From Plakobranchus ocellatus (taxonomy: Eukaryota > Mollusca > Gastropoda > Plakobranchidae): a stretch of 33,427 bases of DNA. Positions 1 through 11,100 of the stretch are shown here, one piece after another (positions within the stretch are counted from its first letter, which is position 1; each line of letters opens with the position of its first letter). Made by a program: the position numbers and the translations under genes. The stretch is taken from assembly GCA_019648995.1 (NCBI GenBank), contig BLXT01007780.1, positions 229,514 through 262,940 of the forward strand. The letters are read 5' to 3'. The notes under the pieces are model-generated. The model did no database searches. It had not been told where the DNA came from and saw only the letters and a program-made list of their open reading frames with translations.

Positions 1-273
1 TATCTAGTCTAATTTGCTAAATTTCAGATACAATTTCCCCCTTTTTTTACTCTTAAATTTTATTTATTTATTTATTCTTTTTTTTTTTTGCAAATGCCGG
101 TCCCGATAGATTCTAGTCATGAGAGAAATCCCGGAACAAAAATCAATTCCACACCCATCTAAGCGTGCCTAGTTACAGATGCCTTCCGCGCGCAGTTGGT
201 CGGGACGTGGCGGGACTCTGCGGACAAAGGCTAAAGAGAGAGAGTGGTTGGTCTAGGCAATGGTGGGTCTAGG
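1..273. other. Flank outside the duplication
   Basis: This stretch precedes the point where the two large repeat units become alignable. The first 90 bases are A/T homopolymer-rich. Positions about 90-270 are clearly GC-richer than the neighbourhood and contain CCGCGCGC-like and GGTCGGGACGTGG-like words and a short GA run. I see no ORF and cannot name it. It does not match the sequence just left of unit 2 (22283-22555), so the duplication edge lies at its right end. Confidence 0.5.
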
Positions 274-307
274 CCGATACCACTGAACTATAAATAGGCA
301 GTTTTCC

Positions 308-309
<2 letters not shown>

Positions 310-369
<60 letters not shown>
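310..369. repeat. (ATT)n microsatellite, about 20 units
   Basis: This is a nearly perfect ATT run close to the left edge of duplication unit 1. The orthologous run in unit 2 (22590-22742) is about 2.5 times longer and is interrupted, so the tract has changed length since the duplication. A TATA-like TATAAATAGG sits just before it at about 289-298 in both units; I have no other evidence of a promoter. Confidence 0.95.
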
Positions 370-520
370 TATCCAAACCCATTGCTAATTTTCATTATTT
401 CACGTAAAGATATTCTCAAGAAAACAAAAATTGCGCACAAAACATGTACTGAGTCGCGGGGTACAAAGCTAAACATTATTGCTGTTAAAATGTCTACCAA
501 TATAATTATATTTTGTTAGT

Positions 521-2455
521 TCATCATCATCATCAGGTACCTTGTCTGAAACATACATTTGCGATCATGTTCATCCACGCAAACCTATCCTCAGTTAACC
601 TTATAAAGTTATTATTGCTACCCGTGCCTATTGCCCATGACTTAAGACTTTAATTAAAGTTATTCTCTGTCTATTTCCACTCCGTTTGCCTTAATTTTTC
701 CTTTGATTTTCATGCTCATGTTTCTAATTGCCAGTATTTGTTTCATTTTTTGGAATGTATCTTTGGCGTGGCTATGGCTATTCTTTTACTTATCTCACTT
801 GTGTATCTGCCATCTGATGTTATCACTATGAGGTAACCTAGTTATTTGAATTTTGCAACTTGTTTGATTTGTTCGCCTTTGCCAACGAGATTGCACTTGG
901 GCCTAGAGGATTTCTTTGATCTCAGTATAAATTTCTAATTACTCTAAGATCTTTCCCATCGATGTCTATTTTTTCTAGCATACGAAATAGCTTAACAGAT
1001 TTTACTTTGTTAAAGGCCTCAGAATAATCAATGAAACAGAGGTGGGGATCTTTTTTGGATTTCTATACACCTTTCTATAATTGATAAAATGAATATTGCG
1101 TTTCTCGTCCTTTAATCAGGCATCAAACCAAACTGTTTTGGAGATATTTCTTATCTTAGACACTTGCACACTCAATGCATCAAAACACGTAACAGGATTT
1201 TTGTTAAATGGCTCATTAAACTGATTGTCTGTGAATTGCACATTTTATTGCTCCTTGTATTTTGGGCAGTACTATAAAAAGAGATTTACAAATATCTTCC
1301 CCAATTGTACCAATATCGTATATTATTGCATTAAGAAGTTTTGTTGTCGGATCTATTCCTAAATCATCTAATGCTTTAATTATTTCTATTGGTATGTTAT
1401 ACCATACTGTCCTCATGAATTTGTTTACAATGGTGAAATCTTTCAAATTTTAATTGTAATTTTCATGGAAAGATAAACATGTACATCTTGCATTTAAAAA
1501 TCTTTGCATTATAGTCCTTCATTATTAAGTCTCAGTTAGCCCATCACATGAATATTGTTCATTTCAGATAGTCAAAATATCACAAGCAAAATATGGATTT
1601 GCTCTCTATGCTTTTGCTCTATTTTCTGACATTGTTGATTAACCCATTCTTCTTTCGCCGCATTGCATTTTATTTTATTATCCATTTCTTATGCTCTTTT
1701 TTTTCTTTTTTTTTTCATTCTTTTTTGGCAACGTTTTTCTCTCTGACTTCATTGTGAACTTTTCATTTCTGACCGCAATCCTCCTACTTCTGAAATGTTG
1801 TTTAGAGTCTCATACTTGTTATGCACAGCAATAGCAATTTTGTCTCTTAGTTTTTTGTCAGATTTTAGTACGTCCAATCGGAATTTAGGATTAGCCTTTG
1901 CCTTTCTTAATTTCTTAAGTTTTATATGAAACTTACACATTGCTGGATTATGATCTGAATCACAGTCGGCTTCCGGCAGTGATTTTGATGATTTGACGAT
2001 GGTTCCTAATCGTTTCTGAATGAGGATGTAATCTATTTTGTTTTTACTTCCATCTTCGGGGATCTTCAAGTCCACTGTCCAAGTATTTGTGATGGTAAAA
2101 TCATTGATTTGGCACCATTCAATTAACCTACTTCCACACTAATTTACAATCCCTATGCCACTGGGCCCAACAACATCTTCTACCCTGTCATCCTCAACTT
2201 TTGCATTGAAATCTCCCATTATTATTATGATTCCAAGGGCTTTAAATGGCCTTTTGCTTTTTTTATTTCTTAATAAGACTTTTCTACTTCTACATCTTCA
2301 CTGTCAGATGTTGGTGCATACACTTGAATAATTCCTAGATTTAATGGTTTCGCTACCAATTTGGTCACAACTACTCTATCTGAAATTGGACACCCACTGC
2401 CCAGACTTTTTGCTGTTGTTACATCAAATAAGATACCATCCCTCTTTCATCTTAT
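521..2455 (-). mobile_element. Decayed non-LTR retrotransposon (LINE), unit 1 copy
   Basis: Read on the minus strand, this is a 5'-truncated LINE. The endonuclease part comes first (about 2440-1860) with IQVYAPT-, MGDFNAKV-, IDYILI- and SDHN-type motifs. A pre-RT segment follows (about 1400-1216, IKALDDLGID, EDICKSLFIVLPKI). Next comes an RT palm fragment with a CFIDYSEAFNKVK-like motif A (about 1040-985), then FKYLGYLITSDGRYTSEI-like thumb sequence (about 860-790). The C-terminus is ...FRQGT with a TGA stop at 535-533 and a (GAT)n tail. Stops and frameshifts are frequent, and the region that should carry the YADD box is deleted. Unit 1 also lacks about 263 bp present in unit 2 (23068-23330). 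It cannot encode an active enzyme. Confidence 0.85.
1406..1593. repeat. Dispersed ~185-bp segment lying between LINE endonuclease and RT parts
   Basis: This stretch interrupts the LINE relic at the endonuclease-RT linker. It is found again in inverted orientation, without any LINE sequence, in intron 6 of gene A (13011-13198), and in the matching place in unit 2 (24037-24225). Homology to the intron copy ends at ACTGTCCTCAT on one side and near the CAAGCAAAATA word on the other. Either a small element inserted into the LINE, or both sites carry a piece of one LINE variant. I see no clear terminal repeats. Confidence 0.65.
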
Positions 2456-2464
2456 CTAATAAAA

Positions 2465-2830
2465 GAAGAATTATCATTGTCAACCTATTAATCTAATCTA
2501 ATGTGGCAGCTCCTGTCGTCAGCTTATTAGTTTCATCCTAATAAACAAAAATTATCATTTTCAGCGCATTAGCTGCTGCTATCATTGTCAAGTTATTAGT
2601 CTAAAATAATGAAACAGCTATTATCATTTTCTGGCTATTAGGCCAATCTAATGTAATTGCTGTTATCATTTTCATACCACTAGTCAAATCTCTTGTAACT
2701 GCTAGCATTTTTGTCAATGTATTTGTCCAATTTGATGTAACTGCCATTATCATTTTCAACCTATCAATCTGACCTTATGTTATTGCCATTTATTAACATT
2801 AGTCTAATCTAAACTCCTATCACCGCTTTT
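2465..2830. repeat. Degenerate 42-bp minisatellite, unit 1
   Basis: About eight to nine diverged monomers run head to tail, each starting near TTATCATTTTCAACCTATTA and ending near AATGTAACTGCTG. The best-preserved ones start at about 2621, 2664, 2706 and 2748, a period of 42-43 bases. The array directly abuts the truncated 5' end of the minus-strand LINE. A homologous array with a different set of monomers lies at 25096-25435. In one minus-strand frame several monomers read as an open 14-residue repeat. Confidence 0.8.
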
Positions 2831-4260
2831 TTCTTTTTCTTTTGTGGCCTCATATTTTAAAGATAAAAACACCTTAGGCCAATTCCCAAATAAAATTTCC
2901 GTTATAACTTTTTGATGAATTTTGAAGAGCCTTCTATCAGACTTACATAATCATGCATTTACAAAACTATCAGTATTTTTAAATTTGGGTGATTTTTTAC
3001 ATCTTTGAGCTTGACTTAATAAAGAAATAATTAAAATATTTGTGTTGAATGCACTTTCTGGTTCTTCCTGCACCAACCATGTATGGTCTTTATTTATAGC
3101 TTTTCTCTCTCTCGATTGCTCTCTCAAATTGAATAGGAATGAAACGCAGATATTATGGTGTTGTATATATATTCTGTATTGCCCACGACAAAAAAACCAA
3201 TAAAAAATAAAAAAAGAAGAATAAAATACCCGCAATGTGCTGCAGACAGCATAAGACTTTCTTAATTATCAAGTATATTCTGAATATATAAAAAAATGAT
3301 TCGATGAAAAGAAAAAATTATTAAAGAAAAGCATATTATTTTTCTGTTTCTTAAGTTAAAGAATGATTAGCTTTAGAAAAATTATTTTTAAAATACAACT
3401 ATTAATAAACATTACTTCCAGACTGGAAAACTAAACATTACAAAGTAAAGAAAATAATACTTGTTACTGTCAAAGTATAGCTTTGCTGAAGAAATTTTCC
3501 AGTTCTGACACAAATGAATCACAGGACTGGAGAAAACATTAAAATAGAACAATATATCCATAGGCATTAACAAATTTCAATTGATAAAAATCTTACTTAG
3601 ATCAATTCAGAAAAATATTCAGATGCTCCTATAGATAAGAGTAATAACAATTGAATTAAATAATCACAAAATGTAAGTAGAGCAATATCCCTGAAAAAAA
3701 AAATTGTAGGATCAGAAAAACCCCCGTGAAAATGTAATTAAGGCAACTTGTTTTTCTCAAATATTTAACTTTTTCTGAATCAGCAGAAAATGCGTAATAT
3801 AAAGAGTATAGAATTTGGTGAAAGGTAAATAAGTGAAAGACAAAAATGTTAAAAATAAACAACATACTGTTATAGACTTCTTTCAGTATCAGCTGGACCC
3901 AGTATAATGCTCTATTCATAAGTACATTATAAAATAGCAGAAATAATAGAGCAGTATATGTGGATGATAAGTCAAGATTATATCGTCAAAGAAAGTTCTA
4001 TACACAAGATATACAATTTGTAACTAAAGAATTATAAACAATAAAAACCCCATTAATTTCAAGAACCATACAATAGTTGACAAAAGAAAAAAATGAACAG
4101 TAAATGCCCAAGGACCATAGCACTGCTATCCTCATATCAAAAAGGTTTAAAAGAAGGCGGCTGTTTCACTGAAGTAATGGTATAAATATGGGCGTGTGGT
4201 TTGGCAGTAAAATGATAAATCCCATTGACCACCATTTATTATCTCCAAGTTCTATGCGGA
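2831..4260. other. Duplicated intergenic sequence, no gene seen
   Basis: AT-rich sequence with short homopolymers. It matches 25620-27170 of unit 2 with many small indels. The short open frames on both strands are not conserved between the units and show no recognisable domain. I see nothing functional. Confidence 0.6.
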
Positions 4261-4354
4261 TCTTACATGACTATAGTTGTTTTAGATCTGTGAAGATCTT
4301 ACATGGCTATAGTTGTTTTAGGTCTGTGAGGGTCTTACATGGCTATGATTGCCC
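4261..4354. repeat. 36-bp tandem repeat, about 2.6 copies, unit 1 only
   Basis: Monomers begin TCTTACATGRCTATAGTTGT at 4261, 4297 and 4333, with an exact period of 36. The matching place in unit 2 (about 27160-27210) has a single copy, so the expansion is specific to unit 1 or contracted in unit 2. The period is a multiple of three and the array lies in a 66-codon plus-strand open frame (4188-4388). I attribute that frame to chance, because unit 2 does not keep it. Confidence 0.85.
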
Positions 4355-7300
4355 TTGTTGGGCAAGCTATGAAAGGTACACTCATTGAAACATGTTGCCT
4401 CCCAGATATTGGTGTGTAAGTCATCCCTCCATTTCAGGGCATTGTGCCTCACAGACATCTATATAGTAAGAGGCTAAGATGAGCCCTTTCTCCGCTAAGT
4501 CCTTGTAAACTGCTCATGGGACAGAATTTATTTATGGTGGACCATAATCTACACATCTTTGAGTCAAATGTAAATGTGGTGAATAAAAAAAAAAACCGAC
4601 AAAAAAAAAAAATAAAAAACAATTCAAAGTAAAGAAAGGATTAAATTTTTCCCAAAAAATTAATTCTATTTGCAAAAATCAACAAAAATGAAGGACAGCA
4701 AAACATGGCAGATGCTGTGCACAGAAAGCACAATGAAAAATTCAGATAAGTCTACATTTCTTTTTATAGAGATCTAGAACAATATTAAGGATCTACATCT
4801 TAGTATTCAGAGAATCTTAGAGGCTTGTGATGTAACTAGATTTAGATGTCAGCTCTCAACATGGTCTCTTTTATAAAATCTTTTCTTTTGAGACCAGAAA
4901 TTTAATACACATTTTAATAGATACCCCACTTCTAGACTCTAATTAGGATTCTAGATATATAGGCCATTTAGATTCTACAACTTTCAGGATCAGACATACG
5001 TATGTAATGTAGCATAAATGCTTAAAATACAGACATATTTTAGACATGAATTCTCAGAAAAAATTCTTTACCTTAGGACGTTTTCTTCATGAGGAGAAAA
5101 AAATTATCTCATGATATTTTTTAAAAAAAAAAAAAGAGAAAATATAAGAACCATTCCATCAGACCTTAAGCCTACAAAGTTTGTCATTTGAATGTTTAAG
5201 TTCATTGTATTGATAAAACAGTACAAAAACCACCAATGCAATAGACGCATGTATTGCAAACATTGCAAACTTTATAATTCCATCTATCATTGGTAAAATC
5301 TTAACCTGTTCAACGTAACCGAGAACTGCTTGTAAGTGCATAATTGTGCCAAGTCACCAGCTAAGCCCGCTATGACTGACCATATCTTTTATAAAATGGC
5401 ATTGTATAACAATGGACACCGATTGATATTTACCCTAGGAGGTCTTGAGCTTTACTTAGAAACAAGTTCCACAGTATTTTCATTGCGAAGACAATCCATT
5501 ATAAAAAACAGACATGCAGCCCGTGATATTCAGTTTTAAATCTAGCCTCGAAATACTGAAACCTAGGTTGTTATGGTAAAAAAGGTTACGGGCAAGGGAA
5601 AGACAGTAGCACATTACTTATGTCAAAAATATTACATGCATATACCCCTTGTTGTTTTAATTCTGATGAGAATTCAATAAAGTCCAAACATCTTAAAAGC
5701 TGGAGATGGAAATTTGTCATTACTCAGGCTTAGCACATCTTGATTAATAATCTATGCAACACACCTACACAGCAAGAATACAACAGTTCAATTAAGAGGC
5801 CCAGGCATAGCATTAAAAGTTCACAACACCCTCCACATTTCAAATTAAGTAAGAATATAAAAAAAGAAGGCATCAAGCTTGGCACATTGGAATCCTTTTA
5901 AACTAAAACTTATGGATCTATAACTTATACTTTGGTTTAATTAGATTTTCAGTTTAAAGGGGTACAAAATAAGGACTGTGCAGTGGTCTGGCATAAAGTT
6001 TGTTCAGGTCAGGAATTTTTACTATAAATAAATGATTAATAGAGATATACAAATATGAATATGACATGATATATTTTTTATTTAATGATTATGTTTTTGG
6101 CACAGAATAATGGCAAATAAAATATACAATAAAAAGTAAGACTCCATAAAGTTTAGCCATGGATTTAAATCCAATAACTTTGAAAAGATAAAGCTCTAGG
6201 ATATGACATCAGATTATTTCATTGGAACAAGGCTTAGGACTCTGCCTTGGCAAAAGATATTTCAGATAATTTCTTCACTGCCAAAAGTGCACAAGCACAT
6301 AGTCATTTATTTAATTCTTTTTTTTTCAAACAATTGCATCTAACCATGGCAGAATAAATTCTGACTTACAAAACTTGGATTGGCTTTGGGTGGAAAAGCC
6401 TGTTAACCATTGTCGTGATCTCAAACTTTTTTTTAGCCTTCTAATGGCTGCAGCATTCATTCTCTGAGCTCTTATCCTCATGAGAAGGTCTCTACAGCTT
6501 TCAATATGAGTCACATGATCAACACACGATTTGCTCTAGCACCAATCAACTTTTACAAAATTTGACATCATTCAAGGTCTAAATATAACATGAAAGTTCT
6601 GCAAATGTTTGAATATTAATGTCCTGTAATTTTTGTAAGTGTTAAGTGCTTTTGCGTTAAGTTAAGCTCATGGTGTTTGTTGCATTTTGCATAAACCTTT
6701 TTTTACACACAAAAAAAGAAAACTTTAAAAATATTGGCCTCAGTTTGCCATTGATAAAAAACTTTTATAATTCTACATGGTAACAGGGAAAGATTAATTT
6801 CATTTTTGGATTACCAGTATATAAATTTGTTAGTCAGTAGTAAATTATATGACTTGATAGTAATCCCTTAAGTAATAATCAATATTGCAATAAAAGAAGT
6901 GTAAAGTGCTATATACCTCATACATGAAATGTAAATGTATAACAGATGAGATGTATTGGAATGTGAATGCATTATTGTTAAATTGGTGAAAGAAAAACCC
7001 TCATACTCATACTTATAATGAAATAAAAACTGAAGAGATTCTTAAAAAAATTTTGTTTTTTGAGTAAAATGGTTTTACTTAGCAGTAATGATTACTTTAT
7101 AATCAATACTGCAATAAAGGAAGTGTAAAATGCTATATATACCTTATACATGAAATGTAAAATGTTTAACAGATGAGGTGGATTGGAATGTGAATAACAT
7201 TATTGTTAAATTGAAATAAAAACTGAAGAGATTCTTAGCGAAATTTTGCTCTATGAGTAAAATGGTTTTACTTTCTAGTAATGAAGTGATTCTTCAAATT

Positions 7301-7815
7301 CTTATAATTAGATGTCATCTATAACAGTTATATTTTCAGCTTTTGTTGCATTAGTTGAATATACATAAAAAAAGCCCCTGCCATTGGATAACGAGCATTC
7401 TTTTAGAATAAAAATATACTGGTACAAGTATGAAATAGGGTGATGGCTAATGTTTGAAGCATCTGCTGAAATGAGATTTAAGTCAGGATAATGTGGATAT
7501 CTTGCAAGACGATTATAGGTAAATCAGTTGTGACAAATTTATGCAACTTCAGAATACACAGATAATTTGCTTTACTGTAGGAACACAACAATAAACATAA
7601 AATCTAAGTTTATCAAGTGTTTATAAGTATAGGTTTATGAAATAAATTGAATATAAGATTACCAATTAAACTTTATTTAAAAAGTTTTTTTCTTGAGACT
7701 GAGGAAAAATTCATAATTTAGATTCAGTTTCAGTATAATCCTTTCCAAACTAAAAAGGCCTTCCCTGCAAACAAACGTAAACATAAAAAATAAGTACACT
7801 TGCAATAATACCACA
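4355..7815. other. Duplicated intergenic sequence downstream of gene A
   Basis: AT-rich non-coding sequence matching about 27190-31160 of unit 2. It contains a broken version (5341-5159, minus) of the small membrane-segment ORF described at 27881-28141. It also contains the empty TTAA target (5954-5957) of the MITE seen at 28567-28920, and a local tandem duplication at 6877-7283. No supported gene was found. Confidence 0.6.
6877..7283. repeat. Local tandem duplication, offset 224 bp, unit 1 only
   Basis: Two adjacent diverged copies start at AATCAATATTGCAATAAA (6877) and AATCAATACTGCAATAAA (7101). Both run through ACATGAAATGTAAA, GAGATTCTTA and GAGTAAAATGGTTTTACTT to ...AGTAATG. Unit 2 has one copy at about 30508-30720. 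The second copy has lost about 30 bases after its ATTGTTAAATTG word. Confidence 0.85.
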
Positions 7816-7821
7816 TTTATT
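7816..7821 (-). terminator. Candidate polyadenylation signal of gene A
   Basis: AATAAA on the minus strand, about 200 bases past the stop codon of gene A. The hexamer and its surroundings are kept in unit 2 (31165-31170), which supports a functional 3' end. No transcript evidence is available. Confidence 0.5.
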
Positions 7822-8024
7822 CATAAAAAAATAAAAAAAACATCATATTCTTTGCATCAAAGAAGGTACCAAAGAAGGCTCAAAAGTAATTTTTATTACA
7901 AGAAAAAACAACCAGTATTTAGATAAACATGACATGCACCCCATTCGATGTGAATAACCTATAGATTTGGACAAATTTAAAAATTATTAAATTAGCTAAG
8001 TTTTTCACACCTCTTTCCTGCAAA

Positions 8025-8187
8025 TCAAGAGCGATGGTAACGTTTACAAAGCTCAATATCAGCAGAGGGAATAACAATGAAACCAAAGGATTCTGCTGCC
8101 ACTGTTACATCTGTTTCATGCTTGGGCGGCATATCAGGAACTTTTGAATCCTTCATCACTAAAGGCTGCCCATTCAATTTCACAAAT
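8025..8187 (-). CDS. HPSE: Gene A exon 10: C-terminus and stop
   Basis: Encodes residues 488-540 and [13 protein letters not shown] aligns with human VQLNGLTLKM, and [15 protein letters not shown] with SYSFFVIRNAKVAAC. The protein runs six residues past Cys534 (KRYHRS). Acceptor TGGCAG|A. Confidence 0.94.
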
Positions 8188-11100
8188 CTGCCATTGCAAA
8201 ATGAAAAATTTGCTTAAAAAGCTGCAGCTGCACATGACGAATGGGTTCAAAAGTGATGAATGCAAACAAATATGCTTGGCTGTCAGTGTCAATAGTGTTA
8301 AACTACATCAATGATATAATTTCAACATTTTAAGTTCAGCAACCCAATTTGTCTCATTCACTCTAAGAGACCTTGATTTCTGAAAGATTTAATAATACAA
8401 GATTCAATACCTTTTACCTGTACACACAAGAATTTTACACAGAAAATGTAAAAAGCTTTGATTCTGGTAACTTTCAATACCACCATAATGTTTATAAAAT
8501 GATTATGAAATATAGGCTTAAAACTACTCTTGGAGGTTAAAATCCTTCAGTGCGCGAAACTCACCTTGACATGAGACCCATAGCATCTCCTGGAGTCAGC
8601 AGAAAAACGTCAACAGCATCATCCCCATACTGGGCAAAATCAAAGGTTATGGCCTGGTTGGCTAGATTTAGATAGTAGAGTACAAGAGCGCCATCTGGAT
8701 AGCTGGGAATGAAAAAAAAATGTTCTGTTTAAGTGTAAGTTATGATTAATTTCAGGATTCAAAGTAAATTTTATTTGATTCTCTTGGTTCAAATCCAGTA
8801 TTGCCATAGATGGCATGAAACATTTTTTTTTAAGGCTCTATTGCTGTTTTGCTTTTTGTTCAATCTGAGGAATACAAGCTAATTATTTTGGTGGATGCAA
8901 GGGAGCACACAATATTTTTTCACTCAAACTGTGCAGTGACACAGTGACATCTTGCTTAATAGCTGTGTGTATCCAGATAGATAGGTGGTTAGATTTATTA
9001 AAGCTATTGATCAAAACTGCAGAGCAAAGTGTTCAACATTTTATGATAAGATACAGTGCGCACCACTTATATCGACATCGCTTCCTTCGACTTTTCTCTT
9101 CTATCGACATGCTCTTCTAAGTCCATATTTTTTTCCTCTTTATTGTTAGTAAACACGTTCCGCTATATCGACGCCCACTCCTTCTATATTTCTCTTATAT
9201 CGACTTGTCAGCAACCAAACCAGTGAAGAAAAGTGGTTTCCAGTTGATTTGACCCCCCTCACAAATATGCCGCCAGCCAAAATCTAGCCCTAGATCTTTG
9301 GCGAGAGCGAAAGACCCGCCTATCCCTTTGTTTGCCACCCACTGGTTGGACCACAGATGTGTGGACTGTAGACAAAAAGGCCTATACCTGAGCTAGTGTG
9401 TACAATGGAGCAACTGTACTGGCGGGGCTAAGAAGGCGCCAAACTGAAATGAAACTAACGCAATCGGTCAGTGTGTATACAGAAACTGAAAGTGAGGCAA
9501 TGCTGTAGACTTATGAACTAGGCCTTGAATATCATTGGAGACTGAAACTGAAAATGATGCATTGATGTTGGCTAGGCCTAGGCTGTAGGCTTTATGAATT
9601 AACTAGACCCTACGTCTCCAAACGAGAGGGTGGAAGCGGGAAGAAGGATTGCTCACATGTATATGTGTGTGTGTGTGTGTGTGACGCTGTGTGTGTAAAC
9701 TACACAAAGCACGCATCCATCAGCCTTCTGATAGACCAGCTTCAGTGAAAAAGATCGTTCCATTTGACTGTAACTGTTCAAAAGGGTGTAGAAAGTGAAT
9801 GGGATAGGCTGACAGGGAGAGTTAATGAAAATTTAATTTAACCCAACCGGTCCTTTTAAAGGCCAAACAATCACTTGAATGAAAAGGAAGGAAGGCTCAT
9901 TTAATCGATTTTTTAACTCAAGAGAAATAGCTGCAATGTGTAGCTGCTTTTCATTATATTATGCAAAAAAACAAAAAAACAAAAATTCTGTAATTAAATG
10001 GGTTTGAGCCCTGCACCAACGCCATGACCTGAATGAGAGCTTAAAAGCCTGGGATCATCTTGTTGTTCACTGGCTTCATACAAAAACCATACCAACCTAA
10101 TAAAATTCACTGCTGTCAACAAACAAACCTTCTTTCAAAAAGGTTACTTTTATATCGACTTTCTCTTATATTGACATAGCTTGTCTAGAACCTTCAATGT
10201 CGATATATCAGGTATGCACTGTATCATCAATCCTGAGTTATTATCTGAACATAACCCCAATAATGCAATATCTTTACCCTCTTACCTAAGACTCCTGAAG
10301 GTTTGGTGTAAAATTATTTCATCACTTTTAAAAAACTAGTTTTTTTTTGTTTTTACTTCATATCATGAGCCCTAGGCGTGCTTTCCTCTTTACAGCTCTG
10401 TTATGAGTGTTTATATCCAAACTTCTTCTGAAAGTAGAGCAATAGCATGAGACATTGTTACATTATTTTGTTACATTATATAATAGTGGTTACCTCAACA
10501 GAACATAAATTTGCCTAATATTTAAAGCTGTGCAATGCAAATGCTTACATTGCTGGTGTGATGGAAAAAAGGCAGAAAAAAAAAAGCAAATTTTCAGGCG
10601 AGCATAACAACTGGATAAGATCAATAATTAGGGACCAAAATAGTCAGAAACAGAGTTGCGTTTAATAGATATCTACCTCTTACATTATTCTATCATTTTA
10701 TTTTTGCTTAATTTTGCAAATTTAAAGGATGATACTGATAAGCCTTTTTGCATTTGATAGTAATTTAGGTTCAAAGGCATATTGTGAGATACCCCATTTT
10801 CCTCAGGCCAGGTCAATGAGATAAGCCCAAATGTAAACCATGCCAAAGGAAGAAAAAAAATTGAGTGCAAGTTGTGGAATTATGTTAACATTACTTTTTT
10901 CTCTATCTCAAGCACAAAGACGTATCATAATGATACACCCATATGCACTGTTACATATTAAAGATACATTAACTGATCACCCATAATACACTGCTTTTGT
11001 GGGACAATTTTTCAATCTTTGATGCTATTCCTATACTCTTTAAGAGCCAATACCTTTTAAAATACATGAGAAGTTTTAATGATTCACACAAGGAATTGAT

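Noticed and set aside
1262-1453. Plus-strand frames over the LINE at 1262-1453 and 23893-24084
   Set aside because: They are antisense shadows of the minus-strand LINE pre-RT region.
2465-2830. CRISPR-like array
   Set aside because: Monomers are head to tail without unique spacers and are diverged, in a eukaryotic repeat-rich setting. This is a minisatellite.
2951-3235. 94-codon minus-strand frame
   Set aside because: It is not kept in the homologous stretch of unit 2 and lies in low-complexity AT-rich sequence.
6326-6514. 62-codon minus-strand frame with Arg/Lys-rich segment
   Set aside because: The unit 2 counterpart (about 29945-30110) has stops in the same frame, and no family is recognisable.
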